Assembly: GCF_026151205.1 (NCBI RefSeq)
Contig: NC_087080.1
Location: 2,395,096-2,459,095, forward strand
DNA: 64,000 bases
Reading direction: 5' to 3'
DNA from: Bolinopsis microptera
Taxonomy: Eukaryota > Ctenophora > Tentaculata > Lobata > Bolinopsidae
Position numbers and translations under genes: made by a program. This document shows positions 36,671 to 48,731 of the stretch, in pieces; position 1 is the first letter of the stretch; each line of letters begins with the position of its first letter. The notes beneath the pieces were generated by a model, which saw nothing but the letters and a program-made list of their open reading frames with translations, ran no database searches and was not told the DNA's origin.

Positions 36671-37892
36671 CTTACTCCAACTTTACAACTCCTGCTCAGT
36701 GCTCAGTTAAGCAATTAGGGAGATATTGTTAAGAGCTTTGCAGTTGTGTGAATTTAGAAGGAAATCATGGTAAAGTAGCAGTGATGAGTGACGCATGGCC
36801 AGTTTTCATCAGTACTTCATGAATATTCTGATATTGGAGGTGTATAGTAAAACTGTTAATCAACGTGCCCATTGTCTCGTAAGTTGAGAGATGTTCAAGA
36901 TTTGTGGAATCGTGTCGGCGAACTTGGCCGATACCTTTCAGTAAAGGTGAATAAATTACATGTTCTTTGAGTAAGATACCGAGGCGATGGTATTGACTCT
37001 ATTTATATCAAATCAAGCTTATTCAAAATGACCACCAATTTAATAAAGCTATGAGAAAAACTTGAAACATAGTTTTAACTCATAGAAATAATCTACTGAA
37101 ATTGTTATGTGTACTGTAAATTGGCAGTGGGAACAATTAAAAATGTTAGCAAAGCATCCTGCATCAATGATCAATGTGAATTGTGAACTGTAAATGTAGT
37201 AACAAAGTCAATACGTACCATCAATACTTATGTTGCTGTTTGTATACATTGAACAAACAAATGGATTGTTATTTTAGAATGGTTATTTACATCTTTTGCG
37301 ATAAACCACCACGCCATTTCTTGTCATATTACAAAAGAAACATGTCAATTAAACGAAAATTTTAAATTAATATGAAATCCCAGAAAACAACAAATAATCT
37401 TACAAAATAAAATAAAGTGTCATCACAAAATTAGTATATTTATATCATCTCAACTCAAAACGAAATTATTAAGTAATAACATGTCAACATGCAAACAAAT
37501 AAATAATTCACAAACTTCCGGCAATAAATTCAAAATCTAAAAATTGATACCTAAAATAATTCAAATAAAACATCAAATAATCAATAAATGCATCAATAAA
37601 TAACTAATATGAATAATTACTATAAATAGAAACGAATAAACTTGAATGTTTTGAAATATAAAGTCTTTTAGAAAAGTTAATTCACGGTAAATTCGATTTT
37701 AAACCTGAAATTTGATATTATCAATTTAATAAAGCCGAAAAACGTCAAGATTAACAATATTTCATAACAATGTTTGTGTTAATAAAGATATCCATTGCAT
37801 TATAATAGGCCCTAATATACTTGCCCACACAAAAAGTTCAGAGGTCTTGTACTGTCACCCCACGTGCATTATCACCCAACCTACAGTGAACT
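36671..37892. other. Spacer between two tubulin loci; no gene recognised
   Basis: AT-rich. It should hold the tubulin promoter just above 36670 and the 3' end of the upstream tubulin fragment (minus-strand AATAAA-like motifs appear between 37,500 and 37,800). No coding exon is supported. Confidence 0.5.
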
Positions 37893-38631
37893 CTAATCCT
37901 CGTAAACCTCGTCATCCTCTCCTTCACTGCACTCCTCACTGCCACATTCCTGGTACTTCAGGTACTCTGTACACAAGTCTCGTAGGTTGTTCTCCGCCTG
38001 CACCAGGACAAGAGGTTATTTGTAATGTAGACATTTAGAAAACTTATACAAAAGGGAACTGAGATGAATTATAGATGTGTCTAACAAACAAACGTACATA
38101 CACACAAACAAACGTACAGACACGCAAACAAACGTACAGACACACAAACAAACCTCCGTGAACTCCTGGAGATCCATGCCCTCCCCTGTGTACCAGTGTG
38201 TAAAAGCTCGTCGAGAGAACATCTGAGAGAACCTGTCTAGTGTCCTTCCAAAGCACTCGTGTATAGACGTGTTGTTACCGATAAACGTGCCTGACAATTT
38301 AAGTAATATTACAGCAATATTACAGTAATATTACCGCAATATTACAGCTCAATATTAATTTACAGCAATGAATGACGACCAAGATAAAAGGCATTTGATG
38401 TCAATCTTGAAAGTTGAATTAACTATATAAAGTAATTTAATATAAACTGTTATCTTGATAATTACAAGTTCTTACCCGCTACACTAACACCCTTAGGAGG
38501 TACGTTACAGCAGGCTGTCTTAACATTACTTGGCACCCATTCCACGAACGAGGAACTGTGTTTAGTCTGAAGATCTGCCATGTGTTTGTCGACCTCCCTC
38601 ATTGAGATTTTCCCTCGCAGCATACACGCAA
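37893..38631 (-). pseudogene. Second beta-tubulin: last three exons only (5' missing)
   Basis: Exons 38631-38476, 38290-38154 and 37997-37893 (TAG) match exons 9-11 of the neighbouring tubulin in position and phase. They encode [58 protein letters not shown] and a Cys-containing acidic tail. Frames and splice sites are intact, but no exons 1-8 are seen upstream to 42 kb; retrotransposon fragments lie there instead. It diverges widely from its neighbour, so it is an old paralogue, now probably a 5'-truncated pseudogene, unless an assembly break hides the rest. An 18-bp repeat (AAACAAACGTACAGACAC) adjoins the donor at 38153. Confidence 0.85.
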
Positions 38632-39300
38632 CTGTAATGTTTTAATTTCAGTTTTAGATCTTCCCTCGCAGCATACACGCAACTGTAATGTTTTAATTTC
38701 AGTATTAGATCTTCCCTCGCAGCATACACGCAACTGTAATGTTTTAATTTCAGTATTGGATAGTTAGATCTTCCCTCGCAGCATACACGCAACTGTAATG
38801 TTTTAATTTCAGTATTAGATCTTCCCTCGCAGCATACACGCAACTGTAATGTTTTAATTTCAGTATTAGATCTTCCCTCCTCGCAGCATACACGCAACTG
38901 TAATGTTTTAATTTCAGTATTAGATCTTCCCTCCTCGCAGCATACACGCAACTGTAATGTTTTAATTTCAGTATTATATCTTCCCTCGCAGCATACACGC
39001 AACTGTAATGTTTTAATTTCAATATTAGATCTTCCCTCGCAGCATACACGCAACTGTAATGTTTTAATTTCAGTATTAGATCTTCCCTCGCAGCATACAC
39101 GCAACTGTAATGTTTTAATTTCAGTATTATATCTTCCCTCGCAGCATACACGCAACTGTAATGTTTTAATTTCAGTATTAGATCTTCCCTCGCAGCATAC
39201 ACGCAACTGTATTGTTTTAATTTCAGTATTAGATCTTCCCTCCTCGCAGCATACACGCAACTGTAATGTTTTAATTTCAGTATTAGATCTTCCCTCGCAG
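38612..39300 (-). repeat. About 52-bp minisatellite carrying the tubulin acceptor and exon start
   Basis: About 13 units. Minus strand: AAATTAAAACATTACAG|TTGCGTGTATGCTGCGAGGG followed by AAGATCTAATACTG. The unit spans the 3' splice site and first codons (AC-Met-Leu-Arg-Gly) of the tubulin exon at 38631. Variants carry GAGGAGGGAAG, ATATCTT or an extra CTATCC. Confidence 0.95.
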
Positions 39301-39420
39301 TTTAGTATCATTATTGTCAGTGGTGATGATATAGCCAGCCCCGATCCCTGAGTCAGTGCGTGACCCATCTGTGTAGCAAGTGAGAGCGGTATAATTGCAC
39401 TCTCTAAATTTATAAATTCC
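39290..39420 (-). pseudogene. RNase H N-terminal fragment of a non-LTR retrotransposon
   Basis: The minus-strand frame reads CYTDGSRTDSGIGAGYI, the first catalytic Asp box of a retroelement RNase H. It joins directly to the tubulin minisatellite, so the element's remains mark where the tubulin 5' part was lost. It complements the fragment at 13.3-14.1 kb, which lacks this box. Confidence 0.75.
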
Positions 39421-39603
39421 ATTCAAGAATAATCATTTAAATATTCCGATGAACTATACTAATGAATTATATTAATGAATTATATTAATGAATTATACCC
39501 CACCCGTACAGTATGCTATTCAGTATGCTATTCAATGATAATCTTTGTCGTTATCAGGGTTCTAAATAGTTAGATTTCCGGATTGACACTCATGCACCCA
39601 CCT

Positions 39604-40068
39604 GAGCATAATCGGCTATTGCATCATGGAGCATTGAACTCTGGTTTTCTCGGTTATTATCCATTACTATAAACTAAGATTTTAAATTTAAATATTAATG
39701 CAATTTAACTGTAAGAGGTAATATACTGAATAGTCACAAGCAGTTCGCTTCGAGGTACATCGTTTTCATGCTTCCATGACTACAATTATACTGAATTTAC
39801 ATGCCTATCTGACTGAAGAAGGCTGGAGGCTCCAGCAATCTGACTAAACGGTTATATTAACATACCAGTACCATCAGACTGATTACCAAGGAAGCCAAGA
39901 TGAAAAGAGCTCATCTTGGCTCATCTTGGAGACATCTTGGAACCATTATCTCTTCGTATATATTTGCTAGGGTAATTATAGGAAACAATAGAATCACGCG
40001 ATTCTCTTTCTCCAGGATCGGGATGCTCTAGAACCTTCCACTGGTTCCATAGGTTCATTTCTGTATAA
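39604..40068 (+). repeat. Dispersed copy of the upstream region of the PAN/fucolectin-like genes
   Basis: Shares GAGCATAATCGGCTATTGCA and ACCTTCCACTGGTTCCATAG with 42091-42300 and 47100-47358, which precede signal-peptide exons. No gene follows this copy. Confidence 0.8.
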
Positions 40069-40296
40069 GTTTGTTTTTTTAAGAGAGACTGGGCCATGAA
40101 TCATGATAGCCCACGAGAGGATAGCATTGAGATGCTCTGCCTACCTCTGGGGTGTGGCAACCATGGAAAAGTAAAATGAGACGAGACATCAGAGTGAATA
40201 GTGGAGGATGGTGTTAAAACTTAAAAGTGACATGAGTCAAAATTATACGCTTAAGTGCCAGCTGGGTTTGTCATTAACGAAGTCCGGAGAGATAGT

Positions 40297-40560
40297 TCAT
40301 AGTAGTCCTGGAAATATTAACCTTTTATTCGGGCACATAGGACAAGCACTGGTGCTTGATTTGCAAATAATGTGAAGGTGTTCGTTTAAGCCGCAGTCAG
40401 TGACCCGTGATGAGGTAAACTGCAGTTTTGTAATTTTGTCTGTTGTTGCTGAGTGTTGATGTTTTTGATGATGTTGTCGTGCATGTGTCAGTTTGGAATA
40501 CAAGAGATCTGAGCCAAGTAATCTGAGCAAAGTAACCTGAACCACTTAACTGGCTAGTAC
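40297..40560 (-). pseudogene. Non-LTR retrotransposon C-terminal relic
   Basis: The minus strand reads STSACPMCPNKRLIFPGL, matching the element at 13.4 kb with the knuckle's second half deleted. Confidence 0.6.
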
Positions 40561-40627
40561 CCGAAGTGGTCTTACCATTTACCAACGAGGAGGATACCTT
40601 GACTTCTTCCTTTACTGGGCAAGTAAG

Positions 40628-40800
40628 CATTGAGCTACTAGTTCACTAATGGTATTGGGACAGCTGCAATGACACGGTTTACTTGTCTTTGTGAGTAGTG
40701 AGCTACTAGTTCACTAATGGTATTGGGACAGCTGCAATGACACGGTTTACTTGTCTTTTTGAGTAGTGAGCTACTAGTTCACTTATGATATTTTGACAAC
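40628..40800 (+). repeat. Tandem repeat of about 66 bp
   Basis: About 2.5 copies of a unit containing GAGCTACTAGTTCACTAATG and GACACGGTTTACTTGTC. Confidence 0.85.
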
Positions 40801-41223
40801 TTGGTAATATTGACCCCAGGCAAAGACCTGCAACATATTCGCCCCATTCACCCAGCCTCATAACATGGCCAAGTCAACTGGGGATCTTACCCTTTTTAAT
40901 TGAGTGGGCTTACCTCAACTAATGGTATTGTAGTAGCGAATATCCTGTTGAAAAGTGATCTGTATGCAGGATTCTAGGATTAGAAAAGCAATGGTCATAG
41001 TATGCCTTTGTGGTCTTGGTGGTTCAACAGTTGTTGTTATTTTATAGCTTGCGGCTGGCGGCAGGAACCATTTTATTAAAAATTTAAAAACAAAATCCAG
41101 CAAATTTTCAGGCCAAACATCGAGATCTGAGCCAAGTAATCTGAGCAAAGTAACTTGAACCACTTTATTGGCTAGTGCCCGAAGTGGTCTTACCAACGAG
41201 GAGGATACTTCGACTTCTTCTAC

Positions 41224-41396
41224 CTTATGGGGTTGTTCACATATTATTACGTAATCATTTTTTAGAACATTTTCACCTCCCCCTCCGTAATCAGTTTTAC
41301 ACATAGCTATTGTGTCAAAATTACACTAGCGTAATCATTCGAAACCCCCCCCCCCCCCCCCCTCAGCTGATTATGTAATATGTGAACGACCCCTTA
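41224..41396. mobile_element. MITE, second copy of the GTTCACATAT family
   Basis: Left end CTTATGGGGTTGTTCACATA and right end ATGTGAACGACCCCTTAG, with the shared interior CATAGCTATTGTGTCAAAAT and a C-run, as at 20383-20552. Confidence 0.8.
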
Positions 41397-41789
41397 GTGT
41401 GACAGACATAGTGGATAAGTTCTTACTACCAAGGATTATCGCCTTTATACAAGCAACAAAACGATTCACCAAATTCGGAGAAAACGAAGTTTAACGTTTT
41501 TCTCCACTTATTAATATTTTACCGGGGTAAGCACAGAGCTCCAATGCTCTAAATTACAGTGGTCATGATCTATCTCATAGTAATAATGACCACAGTCCCC
41601 TGCGAAGAAGGAGAACCTGAAAATTCGATTGTTGGGTTCAGTTGTCGTAATTCCGATTTCAGTGCAGTTGTGATATGACCTGAGTTCAGTTGTCGTTTTG
41701 GGATTTAAGCTGATTGATCACCCAATTAAGCTGATTGGGTACCTGTTAACTGCGTGGGAACTAGGTTAAATTGGGTTCAGTTGTCGGTC

Positions 41790-41945
41790 ACCCTCAGTTA
41801 ACCAAGTTTCCTTGGCCAGCTCATCTGCTTTTTGTTCCCCCACAATCTGATGTGTGCTGCAATCCATCGTATCTCTAGCGTGTCGGTGGATCCGAGTGCA
41901 TTAAGAGAGTCGTAACAGTCTCTTGTAGTTCTACTCCGCTTCGAG
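41790..41945 (-). pseudogene. RNase H fragment of a non-LTR retrotransposon
   Basis: Shares GTAGTTCTACTCC, CGTAACAGTCTCT and TCTCTAGCGTGT-type sequence with the RNase H relic at 13.7-13.9 kb; frames are broken. Confidence 0.6.
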
Positions 41946-42090
41946 GTACACGGTTTTCATGCTTCCATGACTACAATTATACTGAATATACACACGTGCC
42001 TATCTGACTGAAGAAGGCTGGAGGCTCCAGCAATCTGACTAAACGGTTATATTAACATACCAGTACCATCAGACTGATTACTAAGGAAGG

Positions 42091-42398
42091 AGCATAATCG
42101 GCTATTGCATCATAAATATGGAGCATTGAACTCTGGTTTCCTCGGTTATTATCCTTGGAGACATCTTGGGACCATTACCTCTTCGTATATATTTGCTAGG
42201 GTCATTATAGGAAACAATAGAATCACGCGATTCTGTCACTCTCCAGGAGAGGGATACTGCAGAACCTTCCACTGGTTCCATAGGTTCATTTCTGTATACG
42301 TGTATAGTAGGAAAGTGTTAAATTGTTCTCTTCTTTGGCGTTCTTTTGTTTCTGACTTGATGATAATTTTATAAATCTTAAAACTTTATCTCCCTAGA
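42091..42398 (+). promoter_or_regulatory. Upstream region of the PAN/fucolectin-like gene
   Basis: About 300 bp conserved with the region before the copy at 47458 and with a gene-less copy at 39604. Conservation up to the start codon suggests promoter and 5' UTR, but also simply marks the duplication. No TATA box stands out. Confidence 0.4.
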
Positions 42399-43742
42399 AT
42401 GTTTCTTAATCAGAGAAGATTATTGCTCCTTGCCAGCCTGGTTTACATCGCAAATACAGGTAATAATAGTCACTCATCCTAATTATCTCACATATCCCAC
42501 TGATTAGTTATTTGAGCAATTAAATCAGATAAAACTTAAACTTTTGGAAAAACACTAATCACAATCTAATATTAAAAACATTATGATAGTACTGATGATT
42601 AATAAATCTGCAGGCTGTTTACAGGAGAACACAGACTTTTATTCGTTCGATATAGCAGCTCTGTTACGTATACACCCAACGTCAAAGCATGTATTCAGCA
42701 TTGCTATGAGACAATGAATTGCAAAGCATTCACTTTTCTTGTCGAGCATAGCAATTGCCACCCAAAATCGATACCATTCGATAAAGAGGATAGCGATATA
42801 AGGCCATATACAAATGCGCTCAGTGGAAATATCGAGGAATGCTTAGGTACACATTACTACTTTTGTTTTCTTGCAACAATTTATTATCGAAGAATATTTA
42901 GTATTTACAATCAGGCAGAATAACTGTATTTCATTGCTGGCAAGGATAAAATATAATTCCACATATATAAGTAAGAAAATTGAGTTAAAGTCAAACATTT
43001 TCAACAGGATTGGTACTGGTAGCAATAAAAGCGGTTAAGGCATCACAGGAATCAACTTTTAATGGGTATATAGCAGAAAACTGCATAGATGGAAACGTAA
43101 ACAGCTTTTGCCATGGAGATAATGGAAAAGAAGTTTGGTTTGAGATGACGTTTGAGCAGATCTTCTGTATTGATACAGTTAAAATAGTCGCTCATAAGAC
43201 AGATGGTGCTCAGCATCGTATGGATAAAGGAAACATCTTAGTGGTGAACTCCTCCACTGGTAAACAGACTCAGTGTGGTGTGTTGCGGACAAGAGATGGT
43301 GAAGACCGGAACTATGATATTGAGTGCGGAAAATATGTGTGTGGGAACAGGGTTAAACTCAGTGTTATTCGGGCCGAGAATGAGTCTGAAGGAATGATCG
43401 CTATGAAAGAAATGACTGCTTACTATTCAACCGGTAACTGAAAATAATGTGACCTGCTGAACTTTTTACATTTAAAATTCATTTTTACCAAGAATAGATA
43501 AGATACAATAATATAATAGATACGGTTTAAATATTATTAAAATTGTGAGATGTATAATATTTCAGAATGTAAGTCTGTCTGGGATGACTTCTCAACAGAC
43601 CCTGCTTTACCAGTAGCTGATAACACTGTTCTAACATTGTTCTGTACAGAGAGTAATGCTCTTTTAAGAGGGTCCTCTACTGTCACATGTACACAAGGGA
43701 AACCTTACAGTGTAGAGACTGAACCTAGCTGTAAACTATTCG
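42399..43742 (+). CDS. Secreted PAN / fucolectin-like / CCP protein (3' end not found)
   Basis: Exons 42399-42459, 42625-42846, 43008-43433 and 43566-43742, all joined in phase 1. Exon 1: signal peptide (MFLNQRRLLLLASLVYIANT). Exon 2: PAN/apple-like, with CIQHCYETMNCKAFTF and further Cys; its acceptor must be TGTTTACAG, since the AG 10 bases earlier would bring a stop. Exon 3: F5/8-type fucolectin (FTP) fold, with ENCIDGNVNSFCHGD, GKEVWFEMTF, KIVAHKT and a final MKEMTAYYS. Exon 4: one CCP/sushi module (ECKSVWDDF, LTLFC, STVTC, EPSCKL) ending at a GTAAGT donor. The next exon is not visible, so the gene is incomplete. It is likely extracellular, binding sugar or protein; all-phase-1 exons suit module shuffling. 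Confidence 0.8.
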
Positions 43743-45700
43743 GTAAGTTTTGCTAATGTATATTGTATATTGCCATCCTTAATCAGACGCAATGTCACAC
43801 CAATTCCCTAACCCAATTCCCTAACCCAATTCCTAAACCATCAAAAGCCCCGAAACCATTCATTTATCCAAAACCTTAACAAAGATATTATACGGGATTG
43901 TCTATACACATCGCTGGAAGATGTTGATAATGAACCAGTACAAACTACTTAATAGAAGCTCATTAACTTTGTCATATAAATGTTCAATTTGATAAGGGAG
44001 CCCGTATTTGAAGGATAGAATTGAATTCCTCAAGGCTAATCTGGAAACATGCTGACTTTTTCTGCACATTTTTGTTTAAATATTTTGATGAACAGATTAC
44101 GGGTATGCTAAAATTAAAAATTTCACTTAAAATTTCGTATGAAATACTTTGTTAATACGTTATAAGCACGAATTGGAACTAGTCAATCTGCTTTCTTGTG
44201 TTCAAGTTCATGATTCTGTTAGAGATAAACGATCATTTAAAAAAAAGAGAGGCTGGGCCTGCTTGGCCCACGAGAGGATAGCATATAATGGATGCTTTGC
44301 CTACCTCTGGGGTATGGCAGTCCTGTGTGAGGATGCCGGTGGAATCAAGATGTGTAATCAAGGATGATGGTAGGTGTTGTGGGGTGTGTCATAGATGAAC
44401 GCTTAAGTGGTGGTTGAGTGTGTAGGAGAGAGGCGAACTAAGACGACGTTTGAGTAGCCGCTATTTTACACCGGTCTGATCCAACTCCTCTGGCACCATT
44501 AAGCGTTTAGTGTGGTTTGCAAAGTTGACAATAGTAAACGATCATATTAAAAATATCAATGTTATAATATAGGCCAATAAAGATCTCAATGAGCCAATGA
44601 TTTATACTTAAATCTTTATATACTCCACACCGTCTATATCATACCGTAATTAAAATGTAGACAAGTGAGAGGTAGTTATTTATCACAGAGCCAGTGGCTG
44701 CCTACTTTTCAGTATTAATTGGTGGTCTCCATCTGGCTTAACGTAGTGTTTTAATGCTGCACAGTGCACATAATACTATTATCTCGTTAAATGCAAATTA
44801 ATGAAACCGAAATTCCTTATTAAACTGAGTTTACTGTCCACTATATACTGCCATAGCTCATGATGATACCTGAACTCACAGCTGCACGTGGTCACCGACG
44901 TCCAACACGTGTGAAGTTGAATCACGTGGGCATATTACCGACACGTGTGAAATTGAATCACAAGGAAGCTATTAGATCATGCCTCATGGTCTGTAAGATG
45001 ATGATTATTGGACTATAAGACCCTTAATACCATGACAACTACTGCGTCACAAACTGAGCTGCTAAGACAAGTTATAAGTAGTTAACTTACTAAAATATTA
45101 AACTAATTAGTAATTAAAGAACTCTTGGTTGTGTCGTTCATGCCAGAGTTGCCTGTCTTCAATGTTGTTTGTTTGGTTGTTCCTTCCGATGGTTACGACA
45201 TGAGACAGAGATTATGCTGCAGTTGTTGAGATTTTTATCAATAACATTAACTTAGAGCAGGATCTGTTGGAGAGTTTCCTAGTCCTCGTTATAAAGCTTA
45301 CAAATACTCTGCCAGTGCTCATACTCTGAGCAACTCCTAGGGGTCCAACTTCCTTAAGTTTGTAGTTATGTAGCAGCTAGAGATCTCTTCAACAATAACA
45401 TTAACTTAGAGCTGGTCAGTTGGACAGATTACAATTCTGGTGGCGGATCTCTTAAACAACAACATTAACTTAGAGCTCCACTATTGGGTGTTGCCAAGCT
45501 CGCTCCGGTTCGCAACAACCTGTAAAAGTTCACTGTCCACCGGCTTGAGTTATTAAATCCAATATAATTATATCTAAGACCTGAGTGAGAGCTCGGTTAC
45601 AGTTCACAGTTTTAGTTTGTTGATGTAAATTTTCCTGGCATCGGGTCCTATTTTATGAAACAACAGTACAGGCTTTCTATTTTATATCGTTGAATAGAGA
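43743..45700. other. No gene recognised after the CCP exon
   Basis: AT-rich. A dispersed repeat near 44240-44345 (GCCCACGAGAGGATAGCAT, CTACCTCTGGGG) also occurs at 40090-40165. Near 45195-45490 a short motif (AACATTAACTTAGAGC) recurs three times. Remaining exons of the preceding gene could lie here, but none has clear coding content. Confidence 0.5.
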
Positions 45701-46157
45701 CCTTAAATATTACAGTTGCTAGATACTGAAAGAGTTACAGCCTTGTTGTACATCACGGCCACTAACCTTAAATATTACAGTTGCTAGATACTGAAAGAGT
45801 TATAGCCTTGTTGTACATCACGGCCACTAACCTTAAAGATTACAGTTGCTAGATACTGAAAGAGTTATAGCCTTGTTGTACATCACGGCCACTAACCTTA
45901 AAGATTACAGTTGCTAGATACTGAAAGAGTTATAGCCTTGTTGTACATCACGGCCACTAATCTTTAAGATTACAGTTGCTAGATACTGAAAGAGTTACAG
46001 GCTTGTTGTACATCACGACCACTAACCTTAAAGATTACAGTTGCTAGATACTGAAAGAGTTGTAGCCTTGTTGTACATCACAGCCACTAACCTTTAAGAT
46101 TACAGTTGCTAGATACTGAAAGAGTTATAGCCTTGTTGTACATCACGGCCACTGACT
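45701..46157 (+). repeat. 65-bp tandem repeat, seven units
   Basis: TACAGTTGCTAGATACTGAA recurs at exactly 65-bp steps (45711, 45776, 45841, 45906, 45971, 46036, 46101). Each unit ends TTGTACATCACGGCCACTAA. Confidence 0.95.
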
Positions 46158-46484
46158 TGTTTAATTATACATAAAGTTGCAAAATTAGAATATTGAAGAT
46201 TAAACTTTTCAATTAAGAAGAAAATATCGCGGAACTGATTCCATTCAGACTAGCAAATTGGTATTACCAAATTAACAAATAAGCAATTATTATTACCATT
46301 CTTAATTACATAAAAATGACACAAAAATTGAGCGTGCTAACTGCTAATTTGATTCATCCTCTTAACTCTTAAGTCTTCAATCCATCAAAATTGGTTCATC
46401 AGTTATTTTCTATCCATCAAAACTCTTTGAATTTAATTTCTTGTCCCTGAGATTCCCATGACAATGCCACTTTTCAACAAACAT

Positions 46485-46650
46485 TCAAGCAAACAAGAAT
46501 AACGCAAGGAGACACCCAGTAATCACAGCAGCCATGATAATAGAGTCTCTTCTAGACCGGACATTAATCTTGTTCATTAGACTCCCAATCATAGGGAACT
46601 TGTTTGAGATAGCGTTCATTTTATTAGTGATCCCTGACAGACCTCCTCGT
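46485..46650 (-). pseudogene. C-terminal fragment of a GOSR1/GS28-like Golgi SNARE
   Basis: Minus-strand frame: GGLSGITNKMNAISNKF, then SLMNKINVRSRRDSI and a hydrophobic anchor (MAAVITGCLLALFLFA) before TGA at 46487-46485. This matches the end of the GS28 SNARE motif and its C-terminal membrane anchor. A stop codon precedes it directly, with no convincing acceptor, and no other SNARE exon is seen, so it is probably a truncated copy. A genuine last exon with a weak acceptor is the alternative. Confidence 0.55.
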
Positions 46651-47099
46651 TATATGTATAAAAACCTTGCGTAAGGTGGCATTAAATGAGGAATGTGTTG
46701 TTAGAATGACGCGACGCTTATTTCCAATGATATCTTTGTATTGTATTGCAATTTGTGCAATTTCAGTTGCGCAGCTTTTTTTAAGTGTCTACTTTTTTCG
46801 ATTTTCGTAAACCTACTACCTAGGAATGTTACGAATTTAAAAAGGTGGCCATCTTCGATTATTACTAGCACCTTGCAAAATGCAAATCCAGCAGATAATA
46901 ATAATAATAAATTGAAGTTTAAGAACACCACTATTAAGATAAACTTATACTCATCAGTGTTTAATCTAGATTCTAGTCATCCCAGAAACTATCGTGATAA
47001 AAGTTAGGACTGCTTTCAAATACTTGAAAATATATCGTTCATATGAGTGAAACTTAAAATTAAAGAACTAACACTAAATATAGGCCAAAATCAGTCATT

Positions 47100-47358
47100 G
47101 ATGCGCCCACCTGGGCATAATCGGCTATTGCATCATAAATATGGAGCATTGAACTCTGGTTTTCTCGGTTAGTATCCTTGGAGCCATCTTGGGATCATTA
47201 CCTCTTCGTATATATTTGCTAGGGTCATTATACATGTAGATTGTAGGGTCATTATACATTATGCATGTTATAAGAAACAATAGAATCACGCTATTATCTC
47301 TCTCCAGGAACGGGATACTTTCAAACCTTCCACTGGTTCCATAGGTTCATTTCTGTGC
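47100..47358 (+). repeat. Third copy of the conserved upstream region
   Basis: Repeats CATAATCGGCTATTGCATCA and TTCCACTGGTTCCATAGGTT in front of the duplicate signal-peptide exon, with a small insertion (ATTATACATGTAGATTGTAG). Confidence 0.8.
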
Positions 47359-47457
47359 AGTAGGAAAATGTTTCAGTTTAATTGTTTTCTTCTTTGGCGT
47401 TCCTTTGTTTTGGACTTGATGATAATTTTATAAATCTTAAAACTTCATCTCCATAGA

Positions 47458-48542
47458 ATGTTTCTTAATCGGAGAGGATTATTGCTCCTTGCCAGCCTGG
47501 TTTACATCGCAAATACAGGTAATAATAGTCACTTATCCCAATTATCTCACATATCCCACTGATTAGTTATTTGAGCAATTAAATCAGATAAAACTTAAAC
47601 TTTTGGAAAAACACTAATAGTGCCCAACTTACTTTCATTATAATAGGAGTTGATGTTTTTATCACAATCTGAGTACACATTACTACGATTTATTATCGAA
47701 GAATATTTACAATCATGCAGAATAACTGTATTTCATTGCTGGCAGGGATAAAACATAATTCCACATATAAGTAAGAAAATTGAGTTAAAGTCAAACATTT
47801 TCAACAGGATTGGTAGCAATAAAAGCAGTGACGGCATCACAGGAATCAACTTTGAATGGGTATGTAGCAGAAAACTGCATAGATGGAAACGTAAACACCT
47901 TTGCCATGGAAATTATGGACAAGAAGTTTGGTTTGAGATGACGTTTGAGCAGATCTTCTGTATTGATACAGTTAAAATAGTCGCTCATAAGACAGATGGT
48001 GCTCAGCATCGTATGGATAAAGGAAACATCTTAGTGGTGAACTCCTCCACTGGTAAGCAGACTCAATGTGGTGTGTTGCGGACAAGAGATGGTGAAGACC
48101 GGAACTATGATATTGAGTGCGGAAAATATGTGTGTGGGAACAGGGTTAAACTCAGTGTTATTCAGGCCGAGAATGAGTCTGAAGGAATTATCGCTATGAA
48201 AGAAATGACTGCTTACTATTCAACCGGTAACTGAAAATAATGTGACCTGCTGAACTTTTTACATTTAAAATTCATTTTTACCAAGAATAGATAAGATACA
48301 ATAATATATCTAATAATAGATACGGTTTAAATATTATTGAAATTGTGAGATGTATAATATTTCAGAATGCAAGTCTGTCTGGGATGAACTCTCAACAGAC
48401 CCTGCTTTACCAGTAGCTGATAACACAGTTCTAACATTGTTCTGTACAGAGAGTAATGCTCTTTTAAGAGGGTCCTCTACTGTCACATGTACACAAGGGA
48501 AACCTTACAGTGTACATACCGAACCTAGCTGTAAACTATTCG
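47458..48542 (+). pseudogene. Duplicate of the PAN/fucolectin-like/CCP gene, damaged
   Basis: Exons 47458-47518 (signal peptide), 47808-48226 (fucolectin-like) and 48366-48542 (CCP) are nearly identical to the gene at 42.4 kb. The PAN exon is gone: the intron runs straight to the sequence that follows it in the other copy. In the fucolectin exon one base is missing (AACACCTTTGCC against AACAGCTTTTGCC), so the frame reaches TGA near 47938. The later part is in good shape, so the lesion may be young, or a base-calling error. Without the PAN exon the phases still match (1-1). Confidence 0.8.
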
Positions 48543-48579
48543 GTAAGTTTTGGGTAAGATCAGCAGATATCAGCAAGTT

Positions 48580-48705
48580 ATGATAACTATGTTAACTATG
48601 TTAACTATGTTAACTATGTTAACTATGTTAACTATGTTAACTATGTTAACTATGTTAACTATGTTAACTATGTTAACTATGTTAACTATGATAACTATGT
48701 TAACT
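48580..48705 (+). repeat. 9-bp satellite (ATGTTAACT)
   Basis: About 13 units just beyond the CCP donor of the duplicate gene. It is a near relative of the ACCATGTTA satellite in tubulin intron 1. Confidence 0.95.
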
Positions 48706-48731
48706 AAGTTGATGATAACTGATAAGGGACC

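Noticed and set aside
36062-36718. ORFs of NHVNHVN, MLTMLTM and MVNMVNM type on both strands
   Set aside because: Products of the 9-bp satellite in tubulin intron 1.
45701-46157. CRISPR-like array of 65-bp period
   Set aside because: Whole units are repeated without spacers; a simple minisatellite.
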